Below, one piece after another: positions 28,763 to 37,836 of a DNA stretch of 64,000 bases. Source of the DNA: Ferruginibacter sp. (GTDB lineage Bacteria; Bacteroidota; Bacteroidia; Chitinophagales; Chitinophagaceae); NCBI GenBank assembly GCA_028288705.1, contig JAQBNH010000011.1, forward strand, positions 95,017 through 159,016. Reading direction: 5' to 3'. Below the pieces are notes generated by a model. It ran no database searches, was not told where the DNA came from, and saw nothing but the letters and a program-made list of their open reading frames with translations. Within the stretch, counting starts at the first letter, position 1, and each line of letters starts with the position of its first letter. A program made the position numbers and the translations under genes.

Positions 28763-29500
28763 ATGCATTTCAAAATATTTTTGACTTTTATCTTCACAAC
28801 AATTGTTTTTTGCGCCCTCGCGCAGATAAAGTCGGCAGAGGTTTCTGTAGTCAAAGATGGCCATGTAAAATTTGGAATACTTAGTGAATCGGGAGAATTA
28901 CTGGTTCCGGCTAATTTTGAAAACATAGTAAGAAATGACCCTTACTACTTTGTAAAACAAGATGGCCTTTGGGGATGTTATACAAAAGGAAAAATCTTCA
29001 TTCCTGCAGCTTATGAAGCTGTGTCGTTCAAAATTACTTCTAAATTAATCAAGGTAAAGAAAAACAGCAAATGGGGGTTTGTTGATTTTAATAATAACGT
29101 TAAAATTGATTTCAAATATGATCAGGCCTGCAACTTTGATAACGGCTTAGCTTTGGTTCAGCTGGATGGGAAGAATTATCTAATCAATCAAGATGATAAA
29201 ATCATAAAATCAGGTGTTGCCGGGCGGGAATTTTGTATGGAAGATTTGAGTGAAGACGTTGCTATAAAAAATCAGTTTTCAGACAGTTTACTTCAAATCA
29301 GAAAAAGCGATGGAAAGTATGGCGTTGTTGAAATAGCAACCGGGAAAGTCATCATTCCCTTCAATTACGATGAAATAAAAGATTATTTTAACGGCATCAT
29401 TAAAGTAAGAAAAGACTCAAAATGGGGGGCATACAAGGATAACGGAATATTAATTACAGAACCAAAATATGATTCAATAGGTATATTCTGGGCTCCCTGA
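28763..29500 (+). CDS. WG repeat-containing secreted protein
   Basis: Repeated KxGxxxxxGxxxxPxxYDxI / WGF/WGC/WGA units after a signal peptide. Confidence 0.82.
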   Translation: MHFKIFLTFIFTTIVFCALAQIKSAEVSVVKDGHVKFGILSESGELLVPANFENIVRNDPYYFVKQDGLWGCYTKGKIFIPAAYEAVSFKITSKLIKVKKNSKWGFVDFNNNVKIDFKYDQACNFDNGLALVQLDGKNYLINQDDKIIKSGVAGREFCMEDLSEDVAIKNQFSDSLLQIRKSDGKYGVVEIATGKVIIPFNYDEIKDYFNGIIKVRKDSKWGAYKDNGILITEPKYDSIGIFWAP

Positions 29501-29662
29501 CTTTCTACCATTGTAACTGATGATTTCCCCTCTTTATAAACACCGGGATTTTGCAACGACAAAGCGTTCTATCATGAAAATTCTATTTGAAAAAGTAGCG
29601 GTTATTTCCCAGTCAATGGTAAACTTCATGGTGAGCAATAATATTAATAAATTTTATGCATC

Positions 29663-29923
29663 ATGTATGATCTTGCCTTTTTGCAATTAGCTCATAAGGG
29701 CAGTTCTTCTAATAAAGAAGAATTAAAAGACTGGCAATGTTGTGGTTGTTTTTATTGTATGCAGAGGTTTGAAACAAAAGAGGTCGTTGAATATTTTGAA
29801 GAAAGTTTGAAGGAAGGAGAAACGGCTGTGTGTCCAAAATGTGGAATAGACAGCGTCTTAAGTGATAGATTTCCTGTTGCTGACAAGGAATTTCTTGAGG
29901 CGATGAACGCGTATTTCTTTTGA
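29663..29923 (+). CDS. Small CxxC zinc-ribbon-like protein
   Basis: CCGCFYC and CPKCG motifs in 86 aa. Confidence 0.6.
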   Translation: MYDLAFLQLAHKGSSSNKEELKDWQCCGCFYCMQRFETKEVVEYFEESLKEGETAVCPKCGIDSVLSDRFPVADKEFLEAMNAYFF

Positions 29924-29962
29924 TAAAGCAGATCCGATTTACACTCATAAATTACACCGTCC

Positions 29963-30181
29963 ATGCCCATAATTGTCAAACTTACCAACCTGATGCGTGA
30001 GAGAAAGGTTAGCCTGAATGAGTTAAGCAGAAGAGTAGGCGTTACGCTTTCAAATCTTTCGATCCTGAAGAATGGAAAAGGTAAAGCTATCCGGCTGGAA
30101 CTTGTGGAAGCTATTTGTAAAGCACTGGATTGCCAGCCTGGCGATCTGATGGTTTATGAATTTACGCAGATGATACTTTGA
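29963..30181 (+). CDS. XRE-family small HTH regulator (YozG-like)
   Basis: VSLNELSRRVGVTLSNLSILKNGKGKAIRLELVEAICKALDCQPGDLMVYE. Confidence 0.85.
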   Translation: MPIIVKLTNLMRERKVSLNELSRRVGVTLSNLSILKNGKGKAIRLELVEAICKALDCQPGDLMVYEFTQMIL

Positions 30182-30258
30182 TCCTGAGTTTCACCCGGAA
30201 ATACAAAGTCGTTGTACAAACACCTCTGAGGTTCTACCATTTTTATCCTTTTCAATCC

Positions 30259-30318
30259 CATCCTTTCGTATCCCTTCATGTCCTTTCGCATCCTTTCATC
30301 TCCATTCGTGTCCATTCG
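30259..30318 (+). repeat. Six 10-bp iterons (consensus YRTCCWTTCR)
   Basis: CATCCTTTCG TATCCCTTCA TGTCCTTTCG CATCCTTTCA TCTCCATTCG TGTCCATTCG in uninterrupted 10-bp phase. Confidence 0.8.
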
Positions 30319-30369
30319 ACGCCCTGCTAATTTTTTTATGTTTCATCTTGTCGGCCTAAATCAAATTTT

Positions 30370-30861
30370 ATGCAGACAACTGAATATATATTTTCAAAAA
30401 GGGAAAACATTCCCGCGCTGACGGAAGTCGCGTTTTTATTAAGCATGGCCTGTCTCTGGCCAGGTTCATCGTTGCCGTCGAAAGAAACGCTCCATTTCCG
30501 CCGGCTTATCCGCGGATACTTTTTACAGGCCGCCCAACCGTTCGAAGCCTACCTGCGTTTTTGCCAGCAGGTGCTGAACTACCAGAGACGGTTAAACGCC
30601 GCGATGGATGATGAGATCCGGTTACCTGCCAGGGAATGGATAAAGATGGTAGATAGCGAATGGTTAGGCAGGGACTGCAAAAGATCCACGAACAACGAAA
30701 GTATGGCACTGGGTTACGCGCTATTAGATATGATCGAAGAGGGTGCTTGCGTTGCGGCTTATTGGGAGCAGTGGTTTGAGGACCGCAAGCTCACGGAAGC
30801 ATCGCTGCTGTTTGGCGATATCAGCCAGCAATTATTAGCTCAGAAAAAGTTAGCGAGATGA
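30370..30861 (+). CDS. Hypothetical protein
   Basis: 163 aa ORF overlapping the next gene by 4 bp. Confidence 0.6.
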   Translation: MQTTEYIFSKRENIPALTEVAFLLSMACLWPGSSLPSKETLHFRRLIRGYFLQAAQPFEAYLRFCQQVLNYQRRLNAAMDDEIRLPAREWIKMVDSEWLGRDCKRSTNNESMALGYALLDMIEEGACVAAYWEQWFEDRKLTEASLLFGDISQQLLAQKKLAR

Positions 30862-31058
30862 AGACGATCTGTCCCGTGATGACGACCAAGGATATCTGCA
30901 GGGTCATGCAGATCAGCAGTTCAACCGCAGCGAGATTGAGAAGGGCTATCAGGAAACATTACCGGCTGCCCGATTATGCGCTGATCACTATTGAGATTTT
31001 TTGCGCCTTTACTCATATCAGTCCTGAGGAGACGAGGGAGCGTCTGAAAGAATCGTAA
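30858..31058 (+). CDS. Small HTH-like protein
   Basis: MTTKDICRVMQISSSTAARLRRAIRKHY...LITIEIFCAFTHISPEETRERL, ATGA-coupled to the upstream ORF. Confidence 0.6.
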   Translation: MKTICPVMTTKDICRVMQISSSTAARLRRAIRKHYRLPDYALITIEIFCAFTHISPEETRERLKES

Positions 31059-31065
31059 CGAAAAT

Positions 31066-31090
31066 AAAAAAGAGGCATCGCCTCTTTTTT
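31066..31090. terminator. Bidirectional terminator
   Basis: AAAAAAGAGGC-ATC-GCCTCTTTTTT. Confidence 0.85.
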
Positions 31091-31278
31091 TATTTTTTAG
31101 AAAACCGGGTCTCGGCCTTTCGTAAAATTAATGAAACCAGGAAGCTGATCAGGGCACCTACCGCTGCTAATATTGCAGATTCAGCGATGCTTTGCAGGTT
31201 AAGTTTCACCAACAACACCAGGACTGTACCGCTGATCGTTCCGGCTGTTACATTTGGTGTGATATAAGAACTATCCAT
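31090..31278 (-). CDS. Small holin-like membrane protein
   Basis: 62 aa with two hydrophobic segments. Confidence 0.5.
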   Translation of the reverse strand: MDSSYITPNVTAGTISGTVLVLLVKLNLQSIAESAILAAVGALISFLVSLILRKAETRFSKK

Positions 31279-31360
31279 ATAATAAAATTTAAGTTTTTAA
31301 TAATGATGGCCTTCGGGCCAGAGCAAGATTAAGTTGTTCCATTTACAATTTTATTTTTCT

Positions 31361-31388
31361 GATAGAAATTGATAGAAATTGATAGAAG
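31361..31388 (-). repeat. Three 10-bp iterons GATAGAAATT (left, inverted array)
   Basis: GATAGAAATT GATAGAAATT GATAGAAG; reverse complement of the array at 31971. Confidence 0.85.
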
Positions 31389-31491
31389 GGGAGCCAGCTT
31401 TCGTACTGTTTTGTGACCAGCAAATTAACCCGTTTGATTTTGACAACATGCCCCAACAGGTTTGCCGTAGCTATTCATTCTATTTTTTATT

Positions 31492-31557
31492 GTACTTTCT
31501 TGCTTGCCCAAGAAAGTACCAAAGAAGGGCACCCAAATCGATTACGGCCGATTTGGG
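31492..31557. repeat. Two consecutive hairpins
   Basis: GTACTTTCTTG-N6-CAAGAAAGTAC and CCCAAATCG-N8-CGATTTGGG. Confidence 0.75.
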
Positions 31558-31970
31558 CAGCTATGCTGATCTTTTGTACAAAGTGAATTCAGCATTTAAG
31601 GTTGCTGGCAGTCTTCTGAGGAGGCAAGGGTTATCGGTGCGATTAATTATTTCTCGGTTTTTCTTTCGCAGATCGGCATGAGCATCCAAATGCATCTAAT
31701 AAGGCAGGTCGTTACAACATGCTAATGATAAAGTCACAGTAGCACAATAGCCAAATCAGGGCTCCATCTGAAGTGGGGATGTAATTCATTTCGGTCTCCT
31801 GTTTTGTTCCTTTTCTGGAGAGGCATAAAAGGAAAATCAAAAAAGTCAGGTGATGTTTTTCTAATCAGATGATCCGAACAAATTCTCGGTGTTGACTAGA
31901 TTTTTTTAAAATCTTTTTAACCCTGTTATCGAAGCTCTACGTGGAGAAGTATGTTAAAAACCGTTAAGGA

Positions 31971-32010
31971 TTTCTATCATTTTCTATCAATTTCTATCAA
32001 TTTCTATCAC
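31971..32010 (+). repeat. Four 10-bp iterons TTTCTATCAA (right array)
   Basis: TTTCTATCAT TTTCTATCAA TTTCTATCAA TTTCTATCAC. Confidence 0.9.
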
Positions 32011-32049
32011 GGATTAGAATATGTAAAAAAAATATTCCTGCTTTGTGAA

Positions 32050-33045
32050 ATGAAAACAAATTATACAACACATCAACATAAAAATTCAGCATTAGACTTC
32101 GTACACCCGTTAGCGGTACTCCTGCTGATCACGATGATCGTGATCGCTTATTTCGCCGTAATGACGCCGGTGGCGGTGGGTCACAAGGAATCAGCAGCCG
32201 CAGGAAAACTAACATTGCGCCCGCAAGTGTCGTCCCTCTACGAGGCAAACCGCACTGCAATCGTTCCGCCATCTGTTAACATCCCGACATCAGTATCCTG
32301 TCATTGCTGCCCTTGCGCAACCCGGCCGAAAAATGAACATGTTGCGACGGCAAAAATGTCGCAACAAAAAATAATTTCAAAAAATTGCGCAATATCGCGC
32401 GCAGAAAAAAAATTTATCAAAAAATTGCCCCGGCGCAAAAATAAAATCATCATGATGAAAAATAATCTTACAAAACCGAATACTGTTCCTGTTACCACGA
32501 TAGCCGGTCTACGCGATAGCCTTGGCATCAGCCAGCAAACCCTGGCAGAATACCTGGGGGTGCCGCGAAGTTTATTATCGCACGTCGAACTGGGTAACCG
32601 GATGCTTCCCGACGAAGCCATTTTTAAACTGGCGAAGCTGGAAGGTTGCTATGCTTACGCTAATACTACGGCGATTTCGATGGCCCGGATCGTAGGCGAC
32701 CAGCAACAGATACTAAAATCTGCTGCTGACCTGGAACTTCGTTTACTCACCTGTAAAAAGATCCTGTCCGAGCAGCAACTGCGTTTGCAGGAAGCAACAA
32801 AAACGGAAGAGCAGGCCAAGCGCTGGGCGGCTGTTACGGTGATGCTGCAGCGGGAAGAAACAACTGCCGGTCCGCAACAAAATATTACCTGGCTCAACAG
32901 GCATATGATCCAGGCCGAACGCCAGCAAATTACTTATGGTACTGCACTTCAACTGGAACTGCAGCTATCGATCGACCTGCTTGTTTATGAGGCAAGCATG
33001 CTCACCCAATACCTGGAAAAACTCCGTGGCTATGCTGCGGCTTAA
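32050..33045 (+). CDS. XRE-type HTH protein with coiled coil; possible N-terminal TM region in the same frame
   Basis: TTIAGLRDSLGISQQTLAEYLGVPRSLLSHVELGNRMLP HTH; start either 32050 (MKTNYTT..., TM segment) or 32454 (MKNNLTK...). Confidence 0.65.
   Translation: MKTNYTTHQHKNSALDFVHPLAVLLLITMIVIAYFAVMTPVAVGHKESAAAGKLTLRPQVSSLYEANRTAIVPPSVNIPTSVSCHCCPCATRPKNEHVATAKMSQQKIISKNCAISRAEKKFIKKLPRRKNKIIMMKNNLTKPNTVPVTTIAGLRDSLGISQQTLAEYLGVPRSLLSHVELGNRMLPDEAIFKLAKLEGCYAYANTTAISMARIVGDQQQILKSAADLELRLLTCKKILSEQQLRLQEATKTEEQAKRWAAVTVMLQREETTAGPQQNITWLNRHMIQAERQQITYGTALQLELQLSIDLLVYEASMLTQYLEKLRGYAAA
32340..32366. promoter_or_regulatory. Palindrome TGTTGCGAC-N9-GTCGCAACA
   Basis: Perfect 9-bp arms about 90 bp before the HTH start ATG at 32454. 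Confidence 0.55.
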
Positions 33046-33079
33046 CCAATTTTTATTATCATTTAAATTTTTAAAAAAT

Positions 33080-33490
33080 ATGAATTACGCAACATCCCTA
33101 TTGAGTACCATTGCAGACTGCAATGCCTTACTCGCCATCGCGGCAGCAGACCGGACAGATCTCGACATCCGCAAACGACAGCTGGAAAGAAAGCAGGAAA
33201 ATGCTTCCAGCAATTCAGCAGAGATCGACGCCGACCTGGCTTCGGTAATTGCCGAGATCGATGCTTACCAGCAGGTGATCGCCGGTATGCCGGAAGGTCC
33301 GGCCAAACAGCAACTCGTGAGTAAGCTCACGAAGGCTGAATACAAAAAGTTCATCCTGGAAGAGCGCCGTAACAACTATGGCGTGGTAGCTGTCTTGCAA
33401 CAGCAATACGACCTCACCTGCATGGAGAAGGACCTGGCCGAAGCCGACCTTTTCATCACCGCGGTGAATGACCGCCGGGCGGAATTGTAA
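33080..33490 (+). CDS. Hypothetical coiled-coil protein
   Basis: MNYATSLLSTIADCNALLAIAAADRTDLDIRKRQLERKQEN; heptad-rich. Confidence 0.65.
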   Translation: MNYATSLLSTIADCNALLAIAAADRTDLDIRKRQLERKQENASSNSAEIDADLASVIAEIDAYQQVIAGMPEGPAKQQLVSKLTKAEYKKFILEERRNNYGVVAVLQQQYDLTCMEKDLAEADLFITAVNDRRAEL

Positions 33491-33508
33491 TCGTTTCTTG
33501 TTTTTGTT

Positions 33509-33540
33509 TTAGATCCCTGCCGAAAGGCGGGGATTTTTTG
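33509..33540 (+). terminator. Intrinsic terminator
   Basis: ATCCCTGCC-GAAA-GGCGGGGAT-TTTTT. Confidence 0.8.
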
Positions 33541-33705
33541 TGGTGGAGTGAAATTCACCACATATTGAACAAGGGAATCACTTTCGTTTAAAAGTATAGA
33601 ACAATTCGAAAAGGTAATTTCAAATCAACTAAACTTACTCCTAACGAACCGGGAAGTTCGATTAAGAAATTCTATCTTCAGGTTCTATTATTAAAGCTTT
33701 ACAAA

Positions 33706-34113
33706 ATGGACAGATCAGATGTTTATGAAGAGTTGGTTCGCATAGTTCAAGAGCAATTTGCAGATGTAATTAAGTATCTGAAATCTCAAGAATCCAAAGG
33801 ATATATAAAGTACGTTGAGGAAGAAACTAAAGGTGATAGGGTAGGCTTCATTATTGGGTTGCGTCGTTTCATTTTACGGCTATCAAATATTACAACTAGG
33901 CCGCCATCTGCGGGATTCCTTTTCGAAACATTTGAGATTGTAGACAATGAAAATTGTTATGGCCATTATAGGCTGGTCCTAAAGGAAGAACTTAGGATGG
34001 AGGGAAATTTTTCCATAATAACTTTCAAAAACACTGAAAACGTGTTCTTTACCGAACAGGGAGAAAAAATTGGAAAAAGTTACGTGCTCGCAGCGATCCA
34101 GATGTGTGATTAA
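33706..34113 (+). CDS. Hypothetical protein
   Basis: 135 aa ORF, AT-rich island codon usage. Confidence 0.55.
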   Translation: MDRSDVYEELVRIVQEQFADVIKYLKSQESKGYIKYVEEETKGDRVGFIIGLRRFILRLSNITTRPPSAGFLFETFEIVDNENCYGHYRLVLKEELRMEGNFSIITFKNTENVFFTEQGEKIGKSYVLAAIQMCD

Positions 34114-34398
34114 CTATAGATCCCTGCTAATAGATGTTTAATAATCATAGAACGTTTTGCAGTCTATACAGAGTAAAAATATCATGCACTTATCTGCACA
34201 TGTAACGTGTCAAACGCGCCACCACAAGAACTGCTTTTCACACTGGATATTACTTTGGGCGTGCCGCGCACTGTAGTAAAAGGCAGAAAACAATTCAATG
34301 AAACGGCTGCAATCCTCTGCCAGTTAGATGAAAACTCGGTCAGGCAAGATTGTACTAATAAAAATGATGTATATATTTGCCGTTCCGTAAACTAGAAA

Positions 34399-35247
34399 AT
34401 GGCGAAATCTGTAACTTCTATACCTGCTGTGCCCACAAATTTTGTTGGTTTAAAAGATATTGATAATCTTTCGTTGGCTGGAATAGGTGTCTGGCTAATT
34501 TGTATTGTTGTCCAAAGTTTTTTTCCATCAATGAATTCATATTGGTTAAGATGTATTGCCTTAGTTGTTTCTTTGACGTGGGCTATAATTCAATTCGCTA
34601 AGAATCAACAATGGCGAAACGGGGCGAGCTACTTGATAATAGCGATTAATGCTTGTTTAATTTTTGTTAGTGCGTCTGGGATGAACTCAGTAACCAGACA
34701 GAATCCTTTTTCTGGGGAAATGGTTGATGCAAATTTAGATACTATCAAAAAGAAGTCTCCCTTAAAAGCAGGCATTTTTAACTTAAATAAGCAAACAGAT
34801 TGGTTTCCCGACTATGAAATGATTAAGTTTATTGATACACTAAAATCAGAGATTACAATAAGGAACAATAGTATTGAAAACTATAAGAATTTGTTTTCTT
34901 ATTTAAAAGACGATATCAAAAGCAATACAACTGATAGAAAAGTTCTGGACATCATCAATAAGTTTAAGTTGAAAGATGAAAGTGATTCCAGCTATCTTGA
35001 CAAAATAAAAGAATCCTTTCAAAAGCGGATCGATTCCTTGCAACGCGTTATCACCCAAAAGGAAGCGAGCTTCTATACCCAGACGGAGACTGTTAATTTT
35101 GAGGGTCAGGACATGGATTTTAATCACTTTCTTGTGAGAAGTTTTAATATAATAGATAGCCTAAAACGTTCCGATAGCCGGAGCAGAGCGGTGTTAGATT
35201 TTATCAGGCAGACGAAAAAAATTCCTGCGAATATAGACTCGTTGTAG
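34399..35247 (+). CDS. Hypothetical membrane protein with C-terminal coiled coil
   Basis: Three N-terminal hydrophobic segments then charged helical region; TATATTTG promoter element at 34372-34379. Confidence 0.65.
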   Translation: MAKSVTSIPAVPTNFVGLKDIDNLSLAGIGVWLICIVVQSFFPSMNSYWLRCIALVVSLTWAIIQFAKNQQWRNGASYLIIAINACLIFVSASGMNSVTRQNPFSGEMVDANLDTIKKKSPLKAGIFNLNKQTDWFPDYEMIKFIDTLKSEITIRNNSIENYKNLFSYLKDDIKSNTTDRKVLDIINKFKLKDESDSSYLDKIKESFQKRIDSLQRVITQKEASFYTQTETVNFEGQDMDFNHFLVRSFNIIDSLKRSDSRSRAVLDFIRQTKKIPANIDSL

Positions 35248-35731
35248 GAGAGCGATTGAAGTGGTCCTAATACATTAATCTACTTACCGAACTTTCTTTC
35301 GGTGCTAAGGCATATTGATTAACGCTCACGTTGCGCGTTGTAAAATATGGTATGCTGTTTTTCATTTGACTGCCAGTCAAATTGGCTGTTGCATGTCTCC
35401 AATCCGGTGACCTTCCGAGTAAATGCGTCGTTTTTTTTTGCCCTCCCCCTTATTGAACTTCAGCGTTTAGTTGAGTGAAGCCACGCTTTCCACATTCTTG
35501 GGATTTCGATGCAAGCTGCTTCACACTTAATATTTATCTATAAGAAGGCTAGTAAATATATATAAGTTAACCGGCCTGTCTGTGAGTAACCCCATTTTAT
35601 GTAGGCAGGGTGCATATCATATCCGTCAGTACGACAATTTTTAGGTAATAATGCCCCATTTTTTTAGAAACCCATCAATTGATTATGAGATTCCATAAAC
35701 GAATATTAGTCTTGATGAAAATTTATCCCCT

Positions 35732-36412
35732 ATGCTTATTACAATCACTTATCGTTTATTTCAGCTCGGCTACATACTCGTTGCCCTGTTTGGCATCGGC
35801 GCAATTGTCGCCCAACTAACTAATGAACCGCTAACCATGCAACTATCCAATACACAACTGGTCCTGGGGAAAAATGGTATCTCTGGCAATGCCATCATCC
35901 AGGAGACCGATCAGGCGTTCATCAGTATTGATCGCGCCAGCAGTCATGCCCCGGCGGGCGTTTCCAACAGGACTAGATTGTCAGACGGAGTGCTTCGGCA
36001 ACGCATCCAGGTTATGCCGGCCACAAACGGGGAACGTATCGCCATGATCTGCTATGATCTCCTCTATTACAGCAGTCTCTCCCTGGCATTTTATGCGCTC
36101 TACCGGCTCTTCCGCAATTTCCATCTTGGACGTTACTTCTTCCCGGAGAATGCGCGATACCTGCGTTTTGCCGGTTGGTTACTATTATTACAGGCTTTGC
36201 TCGGGTTCGGAATGACGGGCTTATTCCTATCAGGGGTGAAGCTGACTAAAATGTCATTAATGACCAATGGCATGGGTGCAGCCAGCAGTGCTATTCATTT
36301 TCCGATTGAGCTCGACGGGATTTCGTTAACCCTTGCGGTATCCATGCTGGTGCTCGGAAGTATATTTCAAAAAGCAACATCGTTAAAAAACGCCCACGAA
36401 ACCATTGTCTAA
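35732..36412 (+). CDS. DUF2975-like membrane protein
   Basis: Four hydrophobic segments; gene order (next to a YozG-like HTH) fits the DUF2975 pairing. Confidence 0.65.
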   Translation: MLITITYRLFQLGYILVALFGIGAIVAQLTNEPLTMQLSNTQLVLGKNGISGNAIIQETDQAFISIDRASSHAPAGVSNRTRLSDGVLRQRIQVMPATNGERIAMICYDLLYYSSLSLAFYALYRLFRNFHLGRYFFPENARYLRFAGWLLLLQALLGFGMTGLFLSGVKLTKMSLMTNGMGAASSAIHFPIELDGISLTLAVSMLVLGSIFQKATSLKNAHETIV

Positions 36413-36421
36413 ATTTTTGTT

Positions 36422-36664
36422 ATGCAAGTAAATGTAATCCTGGACATCATGATGGTGCGCCGGAAAATGAGTCTGAATGAACTCTGTGAAAAAGTTGATA
36501 TAACGCTCTCCACCTTATCCATCCTGAAAACCGGAAAGGCTACCGGCATTCGTTTTACCACTTTAGCAGCCATTTGTAAAGCATTGAATTGTGAGATCAC
36601 AGATATTTTAGAACTGGATAAAACGGATGAAACTTTTGCTGAGGTTGCCTGGACCGAACCCTGA
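36422..36664 (+). CDS. XRE-family small HTH regulator (YozG-like)
   Basis: MQVNVILDIMMVRRKMSLNELCEKVDITLSTLSILKTGKATGIRFTTLAAICKALNCEITDILE. Confidence 0.88.
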   Translation: MQVNVILDIMMVRRKMSLNELCEKVDITLSTLSILKTGKATGIRFTTLAAICKALNCEITDILELDKTDETFAEVAWTEP

Positions 36665-36729
36665 TGATCATAGGGCGGGGGCGCCGCAAAAAGTTTCAAC
36701 CTTAATTATTAATTACTCAATTTAAGAAC

Positions 36730-36990
36730 ATGGTACCGTCTTTAAATACAGGCCATCCATCCACTTCGCCACGCCGCTATTTTATCATACGCGCCTATTC
36801 TGTCAAAGAATTGCTGGCACTTTATAACATTTCATCCAAGCGATTCGCAAGAATCTTATCGCCTTACCGTGATTTGATCGGCCCGATGCAGGGCCGCACT
36901 TATTCACCCTTGCAGGTAGAACGTATCCTCGCCTGCATTGGCACACCACGTGTACTGGATGTAACAGAAATGGAACCGCTGCAGGATTGA
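36730..36990 (+). CDS. Small HTH-like protein
   Basis: YSVKELLALYNISSKRFARILSPYRDLIGPMQGRTYSPLQVERI. Confidence 0.6.
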   Translation: MVPSLNTGHPSTSPRRYFIIRAYSVKELLALYNISSKRFARILSPYRDLIGPMQGRTYSPLQVERILACIGTPRVLDVTEMEPLQD

Positions 36991-37165
36991 TCTGCTGGTA
37001 AGCATATACTGGACAAAGTGCAACGATAGCAGGTAAAAAGAATCCCCGGCGTGTGCGGGGATTCACAAAAAGGATTTAAAACGCATACCAATTTAGGGTT
37101 TTTTAAAGATATATATGCCCGTATAAAACTTTTTTTTGCGCGGGTACTTTTTAAACTAAGACGCT

Positions 37166-37237
37166 TATCTTTGCGCCGGTTTTTCATAGGATATTGGATT
37201 TAAAGCGGGGCTGAATTTTTATTCCGGCCCTTTTTTA
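37166..37237 (+). ncRNA. sRNA-like unit copy 1: TAnnTTTG promoter + CATAGG...GGATT + GGGC hairpin + T run
   Basis: TATCTTTGCGCCGGTTTTTCATAGGATATTGGATTTAAAGCGGGGCTGAATTTTTATTCCGGCCCTTTTTT. Confidence 0.55.
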
Positions 37238-37273
37238 TGCCCTGGATTAAAACACGGCTTTTTAGGACGGTAG

Positions 37274-37645
37274 TTAAATAGAGGCTCCCGCTTTGGTAAC
37301 AGCAACCAGGTAGCTGCTTAATATTTCTGAATAAGGCGGGCGGGGCGTAAATGTAATATGTTGTTGGGTGGCTTCGAAAATTTTCACTGTGCCTATTTCC
37401 AACTGATCAACCCTCATCAATATAGATAGGGTGCACCCAACTGCCTCTGGCATGTTGTTCTCGCCCTTGAGGATAGTGACAGGTACATGTTGCCCTCCTG
37501 TTTTCTCCCCGGATATACCGCCGCGAACGAAATTTTCCCTCCACTCGCTATAAATTTTTGTAACTAGCGCGTCTACTTTTTCTTTCAGAATACCTTCTAA
37601 TGCATCAACGGATATGTATTGGCGCAGGGGGAGGTGCGCATGCAT
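37274..37645 (-). CDS. Hypothetical protein
   Basis: 123 aa ORF flanked by the two sRNA-like units. Confidence 0.5.
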   Translation of the reverse strand: MHAHLPLRQYISVDALEGILKEKVDALVTKIYSEWRENFVRGGISGEKTGGQHVPVTILKGENNMPEAVGCTLSILMRVDQLEIGTVKIFEATQQHITFTPRPPYSEILSSYLVAVTKAGASI

Positions 37646-37658
37646 GTTGGGAAACTAT

Positions 37659-37725
37659 TATATTTGCACGAGTTTTCATAGGGTACGGATTAAATACGGG
37701 GCCAGGTTTCTACCTAGCCCTTTTA
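37659..37725 (+). ncRNA. sRNA-like unit copy 2
   Basis: TATATTTGCACGAGTTTTCATAGGGTACGGATTAAATACGGGGCCAGGTTTCTACCTAGCCCTTTT; aligns with copy 1 in promoter, CATAGG, GGATT and hairpin. Confidence 0.55.
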
Positions 37726-37836
37726 TGTTGAATGGGACTGCAATCCTTTTTAGCTTTCACCATCACCGAAATTCGTGGAAAGAATAAGTTCTTGCGTTCT
37801 ACCCGGTATTGCTTTTCACATTGGATCCAACTGCGT

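Noticed and set aside
30249-32010. Iteron arrays as a CRISPR array
   Set aside because: Units are 10 bp without spacers and no cas genes are present.
34207-34395. 62-aa plus-strand ORF
   Set aside because: Short, no motif or convincing start context; left out of the feature list.
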